Part shown: positions 8,192 to 16,146 of the stretch, one piece after another
Layout of the letters: every line of letters starts with the position of its first letter
How positions within the stretch are numbered: position 1 is the first letter of the stretch
Assembly: GCA_963975155.1 (NCBI GenBank)
Contig: CAXBFG010000002.1
Span: 372,001 to 436,000 of the forward strand
Direction of reading: 5' to 3'
From: UBA5109 sp963975155
GTDB lineage: Bacteria > Pseudomonadota > Gammaproteobacteria > Pseudomonadales > Pseudohongiellaceae
DNA: 64,000 nucleotides
Notes under the pieces: generated by a model
Seen by the model: the letters and a program-made list of their open reading frames with translations, nothing else
Databases searched by the model: none
What the model was told of the DNA's origin: nothing
Translations under genes and position numbers: made by a program

Positions 8192-8347
8192 TTATTTAAT
8201 TTTTGCTTCTGTGTAGATCACATGCTTACGCACAACAGGGTCAAATTTTTTGATTTCCATCTTGTCCGGCATATTACGCTTGTTTTTATCGGTCGTATAA
8301 AAGTGCCCGGTTTTAGCGCTGGATACTAATCTGATTTTATCTCTCAT
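8192..8347 (-). CDS. rpmG: 50S ribosomal protein L33
   Basis: A 51-residue basic protein starting MRDKIRLVSSAKTGHFYTT and ending VVRKHVIYTEAKIK, a clear match to bacterial L33. It contains no cysteine, so it is the zinc-independent (C-minus) form. A purine-rich stretch (AGAGAGTAGAGAGC) precedes the ATG. It follows rpmB by 68 bases on the same strand in the usual rpmB-rpmG order and ends before the bidirectional terminator. Confidence 0.96.
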   Translation of the reverse strand: MRDKIRLVSSAKTGHFYTTDKNKRNMPDKMEIKKFDPVVRKHVIYTEAKIK

Positions 8348-8415
8348 TGCTCTCTACTCTCTTAAGCCTGCTCTGCTTTCTAAACTTAATATTCTTGCAA
8401 TCTTTATACTTAACG

Positions 8416-8652
8416 CTAGATTTTAACGCCACTCTTGCGAATATCCGCCAATACTACATCAATACCACGCTTATCAATTACCCGCATGCCTTTGCTGGTC
8501 AGACGCAGTTTCACAAAACGTTTTTCTGACTCTACCCAGAATCTGTGTGTATGCAGATTTGGTGTAAAACGACGTCGCGTGCGGTTTTTGGCATGCGATA
8601 CATTATTGCCTGAAACCGGTCTTTTACCGGTAACCATGCATACTCTGGACAT
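8416..8652 (-). CDS. rpmB: 50S ribosomal protein L28
   Basis: 78 residues from ATG 8652: MSRVCMVTGKRPVSGNNVSH at the N-terminus and basic C-terminal segments characteristic of L28. The reading frame stays open for 35 further codons upstream, but that extension spans two terminator-like hairpins and has no family similarity, so the MSRVC start is chosen. GAGG lies about 8 bases before the ATG. It forms the rpmBG operon with L33, with radC upstream on the same strand. Confidence 0.96.
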   Translation of the reverse strand: MSRVCMVTGKRPVSGNNVSHAKNRTRRRFTPNLHTHRFWVESEKRFVKLRLTSKGMRVIDKRGIDVVLADIRKSGVKI

Positions 8653-8673
8653 GATACTTGCCTCGTCTATCTT

Positions 8674-8698
8674 TAAAAAAGCCCTTAAAAGCGGGGCT
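8674..8698 (-). terminator. Terminator-like hairpin in rpmB leader (proximal)
   Basis: Read on the - strand, AGCCC (8698-8694) pairs with GGGCT (8684-8680) around 9 bases. The final T of the stem and the following bases form a run of six T, 21 bases before the rpmB ATG. It is shaped like an intrinsic terminator or attenuator of the rpmB transcript. Confidence 0.45.
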
Positions 8699-8712
8699 AC
8701 TGAATTCTGTGG

Positions 8713-8749
8713 AAAAAAAGAGCTGCGATTTATACCAAAACAGCTCTTT
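8713..8749 (-). terminator. Terminator-like hairpin in rpmB leader (distal)
   Basis: On the - strand AAAGAGCTG (8749-8741) pairs perfectly with CAGCTCTTT (8725-8717) around 15 bases, and seven T residues follow or overlap the stem end (8719-8713). This is the form of a Rho-independent terminator. It could end transcripts from radC or act in the rpmB leader. Confidence 0.55.
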
Positions 8750-9188
8750 AATAGCAAGGATAGTCACTATTTCGTAGTACTTCGGTTTGAAGTTTTATGC
8801 GGTGTCAATGCCGCCGCTTCTGTCATGTTCACCCTTCGATCTTTCCTTCCCATTTTTCCGGCGCTGCGGAACTCGTCGCTTTGCGACTCAGACAGTCCTC
8901 GCGCTTGATCGGAAAAACACTCAGGAAAACTACATCTCAATGGGTTCACATGGCAGGAAGGGCGGCTTTCCGCGCATTGTCGACTTTTAAGGGATGTTTA
9001 ATGCACAGCCTAGATGACGAGCTATCAGGTCGGCGACCGTCTGACGACAGGGTAGAAATTTGCTCCAAGATAACTCGTCATCAAGACTGAAGGTTAATAG
9101 TCAAATTTCAAACTGAAGCACTGCCCACTATTTCATCGTATAGCTGTTTGCTATTTTTTGGTTTGGAAAGAGCAGCGACAGTTTCAAG
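8750..9188. other. radC-rpmB intergenic region without a convincing gene
   Basis: About 440 bases between the distal leader hairpin and radC. Several overlapping short frames are open on both strands (for example 60 codons at 8767-8949 on the - strand), but none has a good start context or a family I recognise. The rpmBG promoter must lie here if transcription does not come through from radC. It also contains the inverted repeat at 9013-9082. Confidence 0.4.
9013..9082. repeat. 70-bp imperfect inverted repeat
   Basis: GATGACGAGCTATC at 9013-9026 and GATAACTCGTCATC at 9069-9082 are inverted copies matching at 13 of 14 positions. A 42-base loop contains a smaller hairpin GGTC-GGC-GACC. No coding sequence overlaps it. 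It could be a structured RNA, a small non-autonomous element or a protein-binding site. Confidence 0.55.
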
Positions 9189-9863
9189 TCATAGTAAGCC
9201 TCTTTCCGCCAGGGACGTTACCTCCCCATCGCCAACAACCAGATGGTCCAGGGTCCTGATATCGACCAGATTAAGGGCCGATTTTAGGCGGCGTGTAATA
9301 TTGATATCCGCCTCACTGGGTTCGGCAACTCCGGAAGGATGATTATGTGCAAATATGATTGCAGCAGCCTTATGGAATAAGGCCCGTTTAAGCACTTCCC
9401 TGGGATGTACCATGGCGCCATCAATAGTTCCCTGGAACAGCTCCTCCTGAGCAATGACACGATGCTGAGAATCCAGGAACAGACACAGGAATACCTCTCT
9501 GTGGTAAGCCCGCAGCTTGCTTTGCACATAATGTCGGCTCAGAGCCGCGCTGGTCAGAACATCTTCACGGCTTAAGGTTTCCAGCATATGACGCTGGGTC
9601 AGTTCAAGAACTGCCTGTAACTGTGCATATTTGCTTAAGCCCAGGCCATGTTGCTGACAAAAACTTGCAGCATCTGCTTCAAGGATACCGCGAATTCCTC
9701 CGAAAGTTGTTAACAGCTGGCGCGACATATCCAGTACCGATGTCCCTTTAACCCCGGTACGCAGAAATATTGCCAGTAACTCTGCATCGGACAGATTGGC
9801 TGCTCCCTTGCTGAGCAATTTTTCACGTGGTCTTTCCTGTTCGGGCCATTCCCTGATACTCAT
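9189..9863 (-). CDS. radC: RadC-family JAMM/MPN domain protein
   Basis: 224 residues, the typical length. An N-terminal helix-hairpin-helix-like region (about 20-95) precedes an MPN domain with the metal-binding motif HNHPSG (173-178) and the downstream acidic EPSEADI. The historic link to DNA repair is doubtful, and the biochemical role of the chromosomal family is not settled. The position upstream of rpmBG and next to coaBC is conserved in gammaproteobacteria. Confidence 0.93.
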   Translation of the reverse strand: MSIREWPEQERPREKLLSKGAANLSDAELLAIFLRTGVKGTSVLDMSRQLLTTFGGIRGILEADAASFCQQHGLGLSKYAQLQAVLELTQRHMLETLSREDVLTSAALSRHYVQSKLRAYHREVFLCLFLDSQHRVIAQEELFQGTIDGAMVHPREVLKRALFHKAAAIIFAHNHPSGVAEPSEADINITRRLKSALNLVDIRTLDHLVVGDGEVTSLAERGLL

Positions 9864-10066
9864 AACTGGCTTTCCTTGCCTTTTGTAAGTTCGACCGAAT
9901 CCTTAACAGTGACAGTCTTTGTAAGTGAGGAGCGCAAGCGAACTACAAACTACTGCCCCCCAGGTTTTACATATCCGCTTGCTCTATCACATGCTAATAA
10001 TTGAACCTAAGCCTGATTATGTATCAGGCTTTATCCACTATAGTTTAAATTCAGGAAAGCGGTAAT

Positions 10067-10651
10067 TTATCGCAACTCAGTGCGATACCAGTATTGCTGG
10101 TGGCATGCCGTGCAGGCATCGTCAACCCTGCCGCCGGCAATCGTATAAGCATCCAGGTCACGGGCATTTATGGCTGCCAGGACCTCGAAAGTGGAAGCCT
10201 GAAAGGCCTGCGCAAAACCTATCCATGAAGCGCTGTCTTCGCGTAATTTTTCTTCAACTTCCAGAGGCTCATACTCTGCATCCGGAAAGTCTGTGGTTGA
10301 GCCTGGCGGGGCTACCCGACGTCCAGGAATCATCAGGGAATTTGCTCCCTCGATCATGGCAATAGCATTCTTGCTCAAGGCATCCCATTCTGCGTCGGTT
10401 TCAGGCTTGCTCTCTACAATGCCATTTTCCAGCGAAGCTTCGAAGCCAACCGCCTCCCATATCACGTCGGCATTGGGGTCGATCAATGTATTCATGACAT
10501 CGCGTATTGTCAGCTGAGTATTAAACTCTGTGTACGCAGAGCTAACAGCCGCCGGGGCCTCAACAATAGCTGTTTCCTGCTCCTGACTGCAGGCGCTTAA
10601 TAAAACCAGGGGGATCATAATTAAGCTTGCTCTACTCAATAAATATTTCAT
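10067..10651 (-). CDS. c-type cytochrome lipoprotein
   Basis: 194 residues. The signal peptide ends in lipobox LSAC (Cys21), followed by SQEQ. One haem motif CTACH lies at 180-184, only ten residues from the C-terminus. The body is predicted helical, with IWEAVGFEASLE resembling IWDYAALDAVMLE of the cytochrome at 6478-7032. These look like divergent members of one class II-like family. It would sit on the periplasmic face of a membrane as an electron carrier of unknown partner. It is transcribed divergently from coaBC. Confidence 0.7.
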   Translation of the reverse strand: MKYLLSRASLIMIPLVLLSACSQEQETAIVEAPAAVSSAYTEFNTQLTIRDVMNTLIDPNADVIWEAVGFEASLENGIVESKPETDAEWDALSKNAIAMIEGANSLMIPGRRVAPPGSTTDFPDAEYEPLEVEEKLREDSASWIGFAQAFQASTFEVLAAINARDLDAYTIAGGRVDDACTACHQQYWYRTELR

Positions 10652-10678
10652 ACAAAACTCCTTATATAACGCTTAAAA

Positions 10679-10697
10679 AATATCAGAAACTGATATT
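10679..10697. promoter_or_regulatory. Perfect 8-bp inverted repeat upstream of cytochrome gene
   Basis: AATATCAG at 10679-10686 and CTGATATT at 10690-10697 form a perfect dyad with a 3-base spacer, 28 bases before the start codon of the - strand cytochrome lipoprotein. Its place in the divergent region suggests an operator. The cognate regulator is unknown. Confidence 0.4.
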
Positions 10698-10867
10698 CTC
10701 ATAGTTCATGATAGTCCTATTTCCTGATTTACTAGAATCATTAACCGTATCGGAACTGTTTCAAAGTTGTTAATGAAACGTTAAAGACCAATTTTGCCGG
10801 CCTGGCTCAAGACCTGCCGGGCTCCTGCTTTTAGTACCCAAGCTTAGCCTTTGTGTGTCAAAAACGG

Positions 10868-10881
10868 GTGATATATATCAA
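10868..10881. promoter_or_regulatory. FNR/Anr-like site in the cytochrome-coaBC divergent region
   Basis: GTGAT-ATAT-ATCAA matches the FNR consensus TTGAT-N4-ATCAA at 9 of 10 specified bases. It lies 68 bases before the coaBC ATG and about 215 bases before the divergent cytochrome gene. A second, looser dyad, GTTTCA (10758-10763) with TGAAAC (10774-10779), lies between. The rest of the 298-base gap shows no gene. Confidence 0.4.
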
Positions 10882-10949
10882 ATCAACTAAATTGAATAAT
10901 CCATCACTTGCTGCTAGGCTTCCCCGACTTTCAGACACTCCTGTATGCC

Positions 10950-12143
10950 ATGCTCAGTCTTATTCATAAACAGGTCCTCCTTGGCATCACCGGCGGTATA
11001 GCCGCCTATAAAAGCGCCGAGCTTTGTCGTCTGCTGGTCAAGGCTGGCGCAGATGTTCGGGTCGTGATGACCAGCGCAGCCTGTGAGTTCATAACTCCTC
11101 TTACCATGCAGGCCTTATCCGGACACAGAGTGCATACTGATTTACTGGATGAAGCCGCCGAAGCCGCCATGGGACATATCGAGTTGGCGCGCTGGGCAGA
11201 TTTGGTTCTGGTTGCGCCCGCCAGCGCCAATTTTATGGCCCGACTGAGTCACGGCGAGGCTAATGATCTGTTAACAACGCTTTGTCTGGCCACCCAGGCT
11301 CCCATCGCATTAGCTCCGGCGATGAATCAGGCCATGTGGACCAAGCAGAATACTCAGGACAATCTGGCTCAACTTAAAAACTCTGGTATCCATATATTCG
11401 GCCCTGCTGACGGAGAGCAGGCTTGCGGAGATATCGGTCCTGGCAGAATGCTTGAGCCAGTCGAACTGGTTGATCATGCAGCCGGCATATTCCGACCCGG
11501 AGTTCTGGCAGGTTTACATGTTTGTGTAACTGCCGGGCCAACCCGTGAGGCAATTGACCCGGTGCGTTATATCAGTAACCACAGTTCAGGAAAAATGGGT
11601 TATGCACTGGCCGAGGCAGCAGTTGAGGCCGGCGCAACCGTTAGCCTTATTAGCGGGCCGGTTAATCTAGCTCCTCCTGCACATGTTGAATTTATTCCCA
11701 TTGAAAGCGCACAACAAATGTTTGATGCCGCAACTGCTTTAAGCTGCGATATTTTCATTGGCGTCGCCGCAGTTGCCGATTATCGACCGGAACACAGTGC
11801 CGACAATAAAATTAAAAAATCGGCAGATATCTTAGAGCTTAAGCTGCTTAAAAATCCTGATATCCTGGCAAGTATTGCAGCACAAAAACAAAAACCCTTT
11901 TGTGTAGGTTTTGCTGCCGAAACTGAAAACCTGGCAGACAATGCCAAAATAAAGCTGCAGGAAAAAAATATTGATTTGGTTATTGCCAATCTGGCTACAG
12001 AGACTTTTAATAAGGATGATGCGAGTGTTACCGCCTACTGGAGTGGTGGTGAAAAAGAATTTCCGGCCAGTCGAAAAACCGAACTAGCCAGAAAGCTCAT
12101 ACAACTTATCAGTGAGCATAATAAAAATAGTCTTCAACTATGA
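10950..12143 (+). CDS. coaBC: Bifunctional phosphopantothenoylcysteine decarboxylase/synthetase
   Basis: 397 residues, two steps of coenzyme A synthesis. The CoaC half (1-190) has the flavin-binding GITGGIAAYKSAEL, the active-site histidine in MGHIELARWAD, the VAPASANFMARL segment and APAMNQAMW. The CoaB half carries TAGPTREAIDPVRYISNHSS and GKMGYALAEAA. ATG 10950 is chosen because the glycine-rich strand starts at the usual distance; a TTG at 10908 and an ATG at 10945 (out of frame) were considered. The stop codon overlaps the algC start (ATGA). The dut gene that usually follows is absent. Confidence 0.95.
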   Translation: MLSLIHKQVLLGITGGIAAYKSAELCRLLVKAGADVRVVMTSAACEFITPLTMQALSGHRVHTDLLDEAAEAAMGHIELARWADLVLVAPASANFMARLSHGEANDLLTTLCLATQAPIALAPAMNQAMWTKQNTQDNLAQLKNSGIHIFGPADGEQACGDIGPGRMLEPVELVDHAAGIFRPGVLAGLHVCVTAGPTREAIDPVRYISNHSSGKMGYALAEAAVEAGATVSLISGPVNLAPPAHVEFIPIESAQQMFDAATALSCDIFIGVAAVADYRPEHSADNKIKKSADILELKLLKNPDILASIAAQKQKPFCVGFAAETENLADNAKIKLQEKNIDLVIANLATETFNKDDASVTAYWSGGEKEFPASRKTELARKLIQLISEHNKNSLQL

Positions 12144-13522
12144 TATTGCCAGAATTACAAGATGAAATTTTTCGAGCCTATGATATTCGCGGCATTGTAG
12201 GCGAAGGTCTAAATGCTGAAATTATGTACTGGCTGGGGAAAGCAATTGGCAGTGAAGCTCTCTGCATTGGAGAGAACAGTTTATTGCTGGGTTCTGATGC
12301 GCGTTTATCAAGTCCGGAATTTGCGGAGAGCATTACAGCAGGAATTCTTGCAAGTGGTTGCGATGTTATTGATCTGGGCCAGGTGCCCACCCCTTTGCTT
12401 TATTTCGCCACGCATACGCTGGATGTTCATTCCGGTATCATGATAACCGGCAGTCACAATGCAAAAAATTACAATGGCGTAAAAATAGTCTTTAAGCAAC
12501 AGTGCCTCAGCGAATCACAAATTACAATTTTTAAAGAGCGGATAATTGACCGTAATTTCTATACCGGCGCAGGCAAGGTCAGACAACTTGATATAAAAGC
12601 CGCCTACCTGGAAAGGATTGTCAGTGATATTAAATTACAGTATGACTGGAAAGTGGTAATTGATTGCGGTAACGCAATTACAGCCAATGTTGCTCCCGAG
12701 CTTTTCTCTCGCCTAGGCTGCAAAGTTGATCCATTATTTTGTGACATCGATGGCACTTTCCCAAACCATCATCCCGATCCGACTTTAGCCATTAACCTCA
12801 GCGATCTGATAAATAGAGTCCAGTCAGAGGGGGCAGATTTAGGTATAGCTTTTGATGGAGATGGCGACCGGGTTGTACTGGTCAGCAGCAGCGGAAAAAT
12901 TATCGATGCCGATCTGCTCTTAATGGCCTTTGTAAAAGATATTCTGCCCGACAATAAAGGCGCGACTGTGGTCTTTGATGTAAAAAGCTCACAGCATCTT
13001 GGTAACATGGTTGAAAAATTTAAGGGCAAGCCCCTGATGTGTAAGAGTGGCCATTCCTTTGTTAAAAAAGCCATGAGTGAATCTGATGCCATACTCGGCG
13101 GAGAATACTCAGCCCATTTATTTTTTAAACATCGATGGTTTGGTTTCGATGACGGACTGTATGCTGCATCACGTTTTCTTGAACTGATGGATAAAACAAA
13201 AAAATCCGCAGATGAAATCATTCAGACCTTGCCAAGCAGCGTGAATACCCCGGAACTGTTTATTGCCGTAGAAGAGCAGGAAAAATTTTCCATAATGGAA
13301 ACGCTGATGCATGAATTCAGCCTCAAAGACGCTGCCATAAATACACTTGATGGCTTACGTGTTTCTCTTAAAAAGAGCTGGGGGCTGATCAGGGCTTCCA
13401 ATACAACGCCCAATCTTGTGCTGCGTTTTGAAGCTGAAAATGAAGATGATCTGCAACATATAATCGCACAATTTCGTGCGGAGCTTTTCCGCATTCTTCC
13501 ACAACTCACGATAGCTTTTTAA
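12140..13522 (+). CDS. algC: Phosphomannomutase/phosphoglucomutase (AlgC family)
   Basis: It interconverts 6-phospho and 1-phospho hexoses for exopolysaccharide and LPS precursors. 460 residues, the AlgC length. Motifs are YDIRGIVG (15-22), the phosphoserine loop TGSHNAKNYNG (about 101-111), the metal loop DGDGDR (about 239-244) and the phosphate-binding C-terminal domain. Two loops are unusual: SHNAKNYNG where Pro usually follows SHN, and GEYSAH where GEMSGH is common in the sugar-binding loop. The overall order of motifs is intact. Its ATG overlaps the coaBC stop by four bases and matB starts 1 base after its stop. Confidence 0.92.
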   Translation: MILPELQDEIFRAYDIRGIVGEGLNAEIMYWLGKAIGSEALCIGENSLLLGSDARLSSPEFAESITAGILASGCDVIDLGQVPTPLLYFATHTLDVHSGIMITGSHNAKNYNGVKIVFKQQCLSESQITIFKERIIDRNFYTGAGKVRQLDIKAAYLERIVSDIKLQYDWKVVIDCGNAITANVAPELFSRLGCKVDPLFCDIDGTFPNHHPDPTLAINLSDLINRVQSEGADLGIAFDGDGDRVVLVSSSGKIIDADLLLMAFVKDILPDNKGATVVFDVKSSQHLGNMVEKFKGKPLMCKSGHSFVKKAMSESDAILGGEYSAHLFFKHRWFGFDDGLYAASRFLELMDKTKKSADEIIQTLPSSVNTPELFIAVEEQEKFSIMETLMHEFSLKDAAINTLDGLRVSLKKSWGLIRASNTTPNLVLRFEAENEDDLQHIIAQFRAELFRILPQLTIAF

Positions 13523-13523
13523 T

Positions 13524-15041
13524 ATGGCCGAGAACGCTAATTTTTACCTGCAACTTCAAAAAAGTTTCCATACTGCTAATTCCAGAGCTTGCATCAGCGG
13601 ACCGGATTTTACTGAATTAAGTTATTCAGAGCTGGATTCTCTCACAGCACAGACAGCCAATTTATTAAAAGAGCTGGGCATTCGCCCCGGCGCCAGAGTG
13701 CTGGTGCAGACTCCCAAAACACCCCTTGCTGTTGTCCTTTATCTCGCCTGTCTGAGATCGGGAGCAATTTATGTTCCCCTAAACTCTGCTTATACCAATG
13801 AAGAACTGGACTATTTTATTGCAGATACAGAGCCGGCCTTGTTCGTTTACGACCCTGCACAAGGTGAAGCCCTGGCTCCGCTGTTTGCCAGACACAATAT
13901 TCCCACCGTGCTGGAACTGGCAGAAGATGACAGCGGCAGTTTATTTAACAGCCTGATTGATCGGCCTGCTATTCATCAAACGGTGCCTGTTGATGCTGAT
14001 GATATTGCCGTCATTATCTATACCTCCGGCACAACGGGTAAACCCAAAGGAGCCATGCTGAGTCATGGCAATCTGTGCAGTAATGCGCTTAGTCTTTTTA
14101 GCTTATGGGACTGGCGTGCGGACGATGTGCTGATACATGCACTGCCAATTTTTCACGTACACGGTCTATTCGTCGCCTTGCATCTTGCCTTGTTAGGCGG
14201 CTCAAACATGTTGTTTTTATCCCGCTTTAATGTTGAACAGGTCATAGAGCTTATTCCGCGAGCAACAGTGCTGATGGGAGTGCCCACTTTTTATACCCGG
14301 CTTTTACAGCAAGAGAGCCTGACTCCGGCGCTGTGTAAGAATATGCGGCTCTTCGTTTCAGGGTCGGCACCCTTGCTGGAAGAAACCTTTAATGAATTTG
14401 CTGCACGCAGTGGTCATCGCATACTGGAGCGCTATGGCATGTCTGAAACCGGCATGCTGATGTCAAACCCGCTTGATGGTGATCGTGTTCCCGGTACAGT
14501 TGGCTTCGCTCTGCCGGATGTTTCATACCGGGTTTGTGATGATGAAGGGAATGAATTAAGCACTGATAGTATTGGTACCCTGCAGGTAAAAGGACCAAAT
14601 GTTTTTAAGGGTTACTGGCGTAATCCGGAAAAGACCCGTCAAGAGTTTGCTGATGGATATTTTATTACCGGAGACCTGGTCAATATTGACGATCAGGACC
14701 GGGTCAGTATCGTCGGACGCAACAAGGACCTTATCATCAGCGGCGGTTATAACGTCTACCCAAAAGAAATTGAACTTGTTTTGGATGAGCAGGCCGCGGT
14801 CCAGGAAAGCGCTGTGATTGGCGTACCTCATCCTGATTTTGGTGAAGCCGTTGTTGCTGTGCTGGTTCCATCCAGCGCACAAAAGCCTGATACTCAGGAA
14901 CTCATCAATACTCTTAAGGCGCAGCTGGCTTCCTATAAAGTACCAAAGCGCATCGTCATTAAAAAAGAACTGCCACGCAACACCATGGGTAAAGTACAAA
15001 AGAATCTCTTGCGGGATGAATATGCTCAGTTATTTTCCTGA
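13524..15041 (+). CDS. matB: Malonyl-CoA synthetase-like acyl-CoA ligase (MatB type)
   Basis: 505 residues of the AMP-forming ANL superfamily. The phosphate loop YTSGTTGKPKGAMLSHGNL lies at about 169-187. Segments that follow MatB closely are HGLFVALHLALLGGSNM, MGVPTFYTRLLQ, LFVSGSAPLLEET, ERYGMSETGM and NPLDGDRVPGTVGFALP. The C-terminal hinge and lysine are VGRNKDLIISGGYNVYPKE and PRNTMGKVQKN. MatB enzymes make malonyl-CoA from free malonate and ATP. No malonyl-CoA decarboxylase or malonate transporter is adjacent, though a carboxylate TRAP system lies at 37 kb. Other short dicarboxylates remain possible substrates. It is inserted where many relatives run algC directly into argB. Confidence 0.85.
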   Translation: MAENANFYLQLQKSFHTANSRACISGPDFTELSYSELDSLTAQTANLLKELGIRPGARVLVQTPKTPLAVVLYLACLRSGAIYVPLNSAYTNEELDYFIADTEPALFVYDPAQGEALAPLFARHNIPTVLELAEDDSGSLFNSLIDRPAIHQTVPVDADDIAVIIYTSGTTGKPKGAMLSHGNLCSNALSLFSLWDWRADDVLIHALPIFHVHGLFVALHLALLGGSNMLFLSRFNVEQVIELIPRATVLMGVPTFYTRLLQQESLTPALCKNMRLFVSGSAPLLEETFNEFAARSGHRILERYGMSETGMLMSNPLDGDRVPGTVGFALPDVSYRVCDDEGNELSTDSIGTLQVKGPNVFKGYWRNPEKTRQEFADGYFITGDLVNIDDQDRVSIVGRNKDLIISGGYNVYPKEIELVLDEQAAVQESAVIGVPHPDFGEAVVAVLVPSSAQKPDTQELINTLKAQLASYKVPKRIVIKKELPRNTMGKVQKNLLRDEYAQLFS

Positions 15042-15220
15042 GCAAGCAGCAAATTTATATGCACTGCTGAGAATGTAGTGCTGTTAGCCGTTCCGGCCTA
15101 TCTCTCGTGATCCTGCAGGGATTCCCCTTATACAAATCTGTGAATTTCGCAGATTTACCCTTATAATTCAGCGAACTAAAAGTAAGTGAGTATTCGCTTA
15201 GTATTTTGATTGAGAAAACT

Positions 15221-16132
15221 ATGACCCTGGACCTGAAAGCCGCCAACAATATCGCCGATGTCCTGACCGAGGCACTGCCCTATATTCAGCGTTTCACCGG
15301 TAAAACCATCGTTGTGAAATACGGCGGCAACGCCATGATTGATGAAACGCTGAAGAACAGTTTTGCGCGCGATATCGTGCTGATGAAACTGGTGGGGATG
15401 CACCCTATTGTAGTGCATGGAGGCGGGCCGCAAATAGGCTCTGTCCTGGAGAAGATTGGCATCAAGTCAGATTTTGTCGATGGCATGCGTATCACGGACA
15501 GCGATACGATGGATGTAGTGGAAATGGTTTTGGGCGGGCTTATCAATAAAGAAATTGTCACTCTGCTGCAAAAAAATGGTGGTAAAGCCATTGGACTGAC
15601 CGGCAAAGACGGTGGCTTCATTCGAGCCCGAAAATTAACCATATCCCGCCAAACTCCGGAAATGCTGGCGCCGGAAATTATCGATATTGGTCATGTCGGG
15701 GAAGTTGAAAGTATCAACCCGGAAATAATTAATATGATCAAGCAGAGTAATTTTATTCCGGTAATTGCGCCCATCGGGGCCGGGGAAGATGGCTCTTCCT
15801 ATAACATCAATGCCGATCTGGTGGCTGGTAAAATTGCCCAGCTGGTCATGGCAGAGAAACTGGTGCTATTAACCAATATAGCTGGCGTACAGGATAAAGA
15901 AGGCAATGTGTTGACGGGCTTAAGCACCAAGGAAGTCGATGAACTTATCGCAGACGGTACTATTCATGGGGGAATGTTGCCAAAAATCCGTTGCGCACTG
16001 GATGCCGTCAATTCAGGAGTAAACAGTGCCCAGATCATCGATGGTCGAATACCGCATGCGGTGTTGCTGGAGATTTTCACGAACAAGGGTATCGGTACAC
16101 AAATCAGTAATCGTCTTGAACAGCGAAGCTAA
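15221..16132 (+). CDS. argB: N-acetylglutamate kinase
   Basis: 303 residues, the second step of arginine synthesis. Motifs are VVKYGGNAM (about 29-37), the HGGGPQIG loop (about 66-73) and the C-terminal GGMLPKI with the HAVLLEIFT ending. ATG 15221 (MTLDLKAANNIADVL) matches the family's N-terminal helix; a TTG five codons upstream is less likely. slmA follows after 14 bases. Confidence 0.96.
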   Translation: MTLDLKAANNIADVLTEALPYIQRFTGKTIVVKYGGNAMIDETLKNSFARDIVLMKLVGMHPIVVHGGGPQIGSVLEKIGIKSDFVDGMRITDSDTMDVVEMVLGGLINKEIVTLLQKNGGKAIGLTGKDGGFIRARKLTISRQTPEMLAPEIIDIGHVGEVESINPEIINMIKQSNFIPVIAPIGAGEDGSSYNINADLVAGKIAQLVMAEKLVLLTNIAGVQDKEGNVLTGLSTKEVDELIADGTIHGGMLPKIRCALDAVNSGVNSAQIIDGRIPHAVLLEIFTNKGIGTQISNRLEQRS

Positions 16133-16146
16133 GTCGGAGAGTCTGC

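Noticed and set aside
8767..8949. 60-codon - strand frame (MNPLRCSFPECF...) upstream of rpmB
   Set aside because: It looked vaguely familiar as a small intergenic product, but overlapping frames on both strands are equally open and no ribosome-binding site or domain supports it. It is reported only as spacer.
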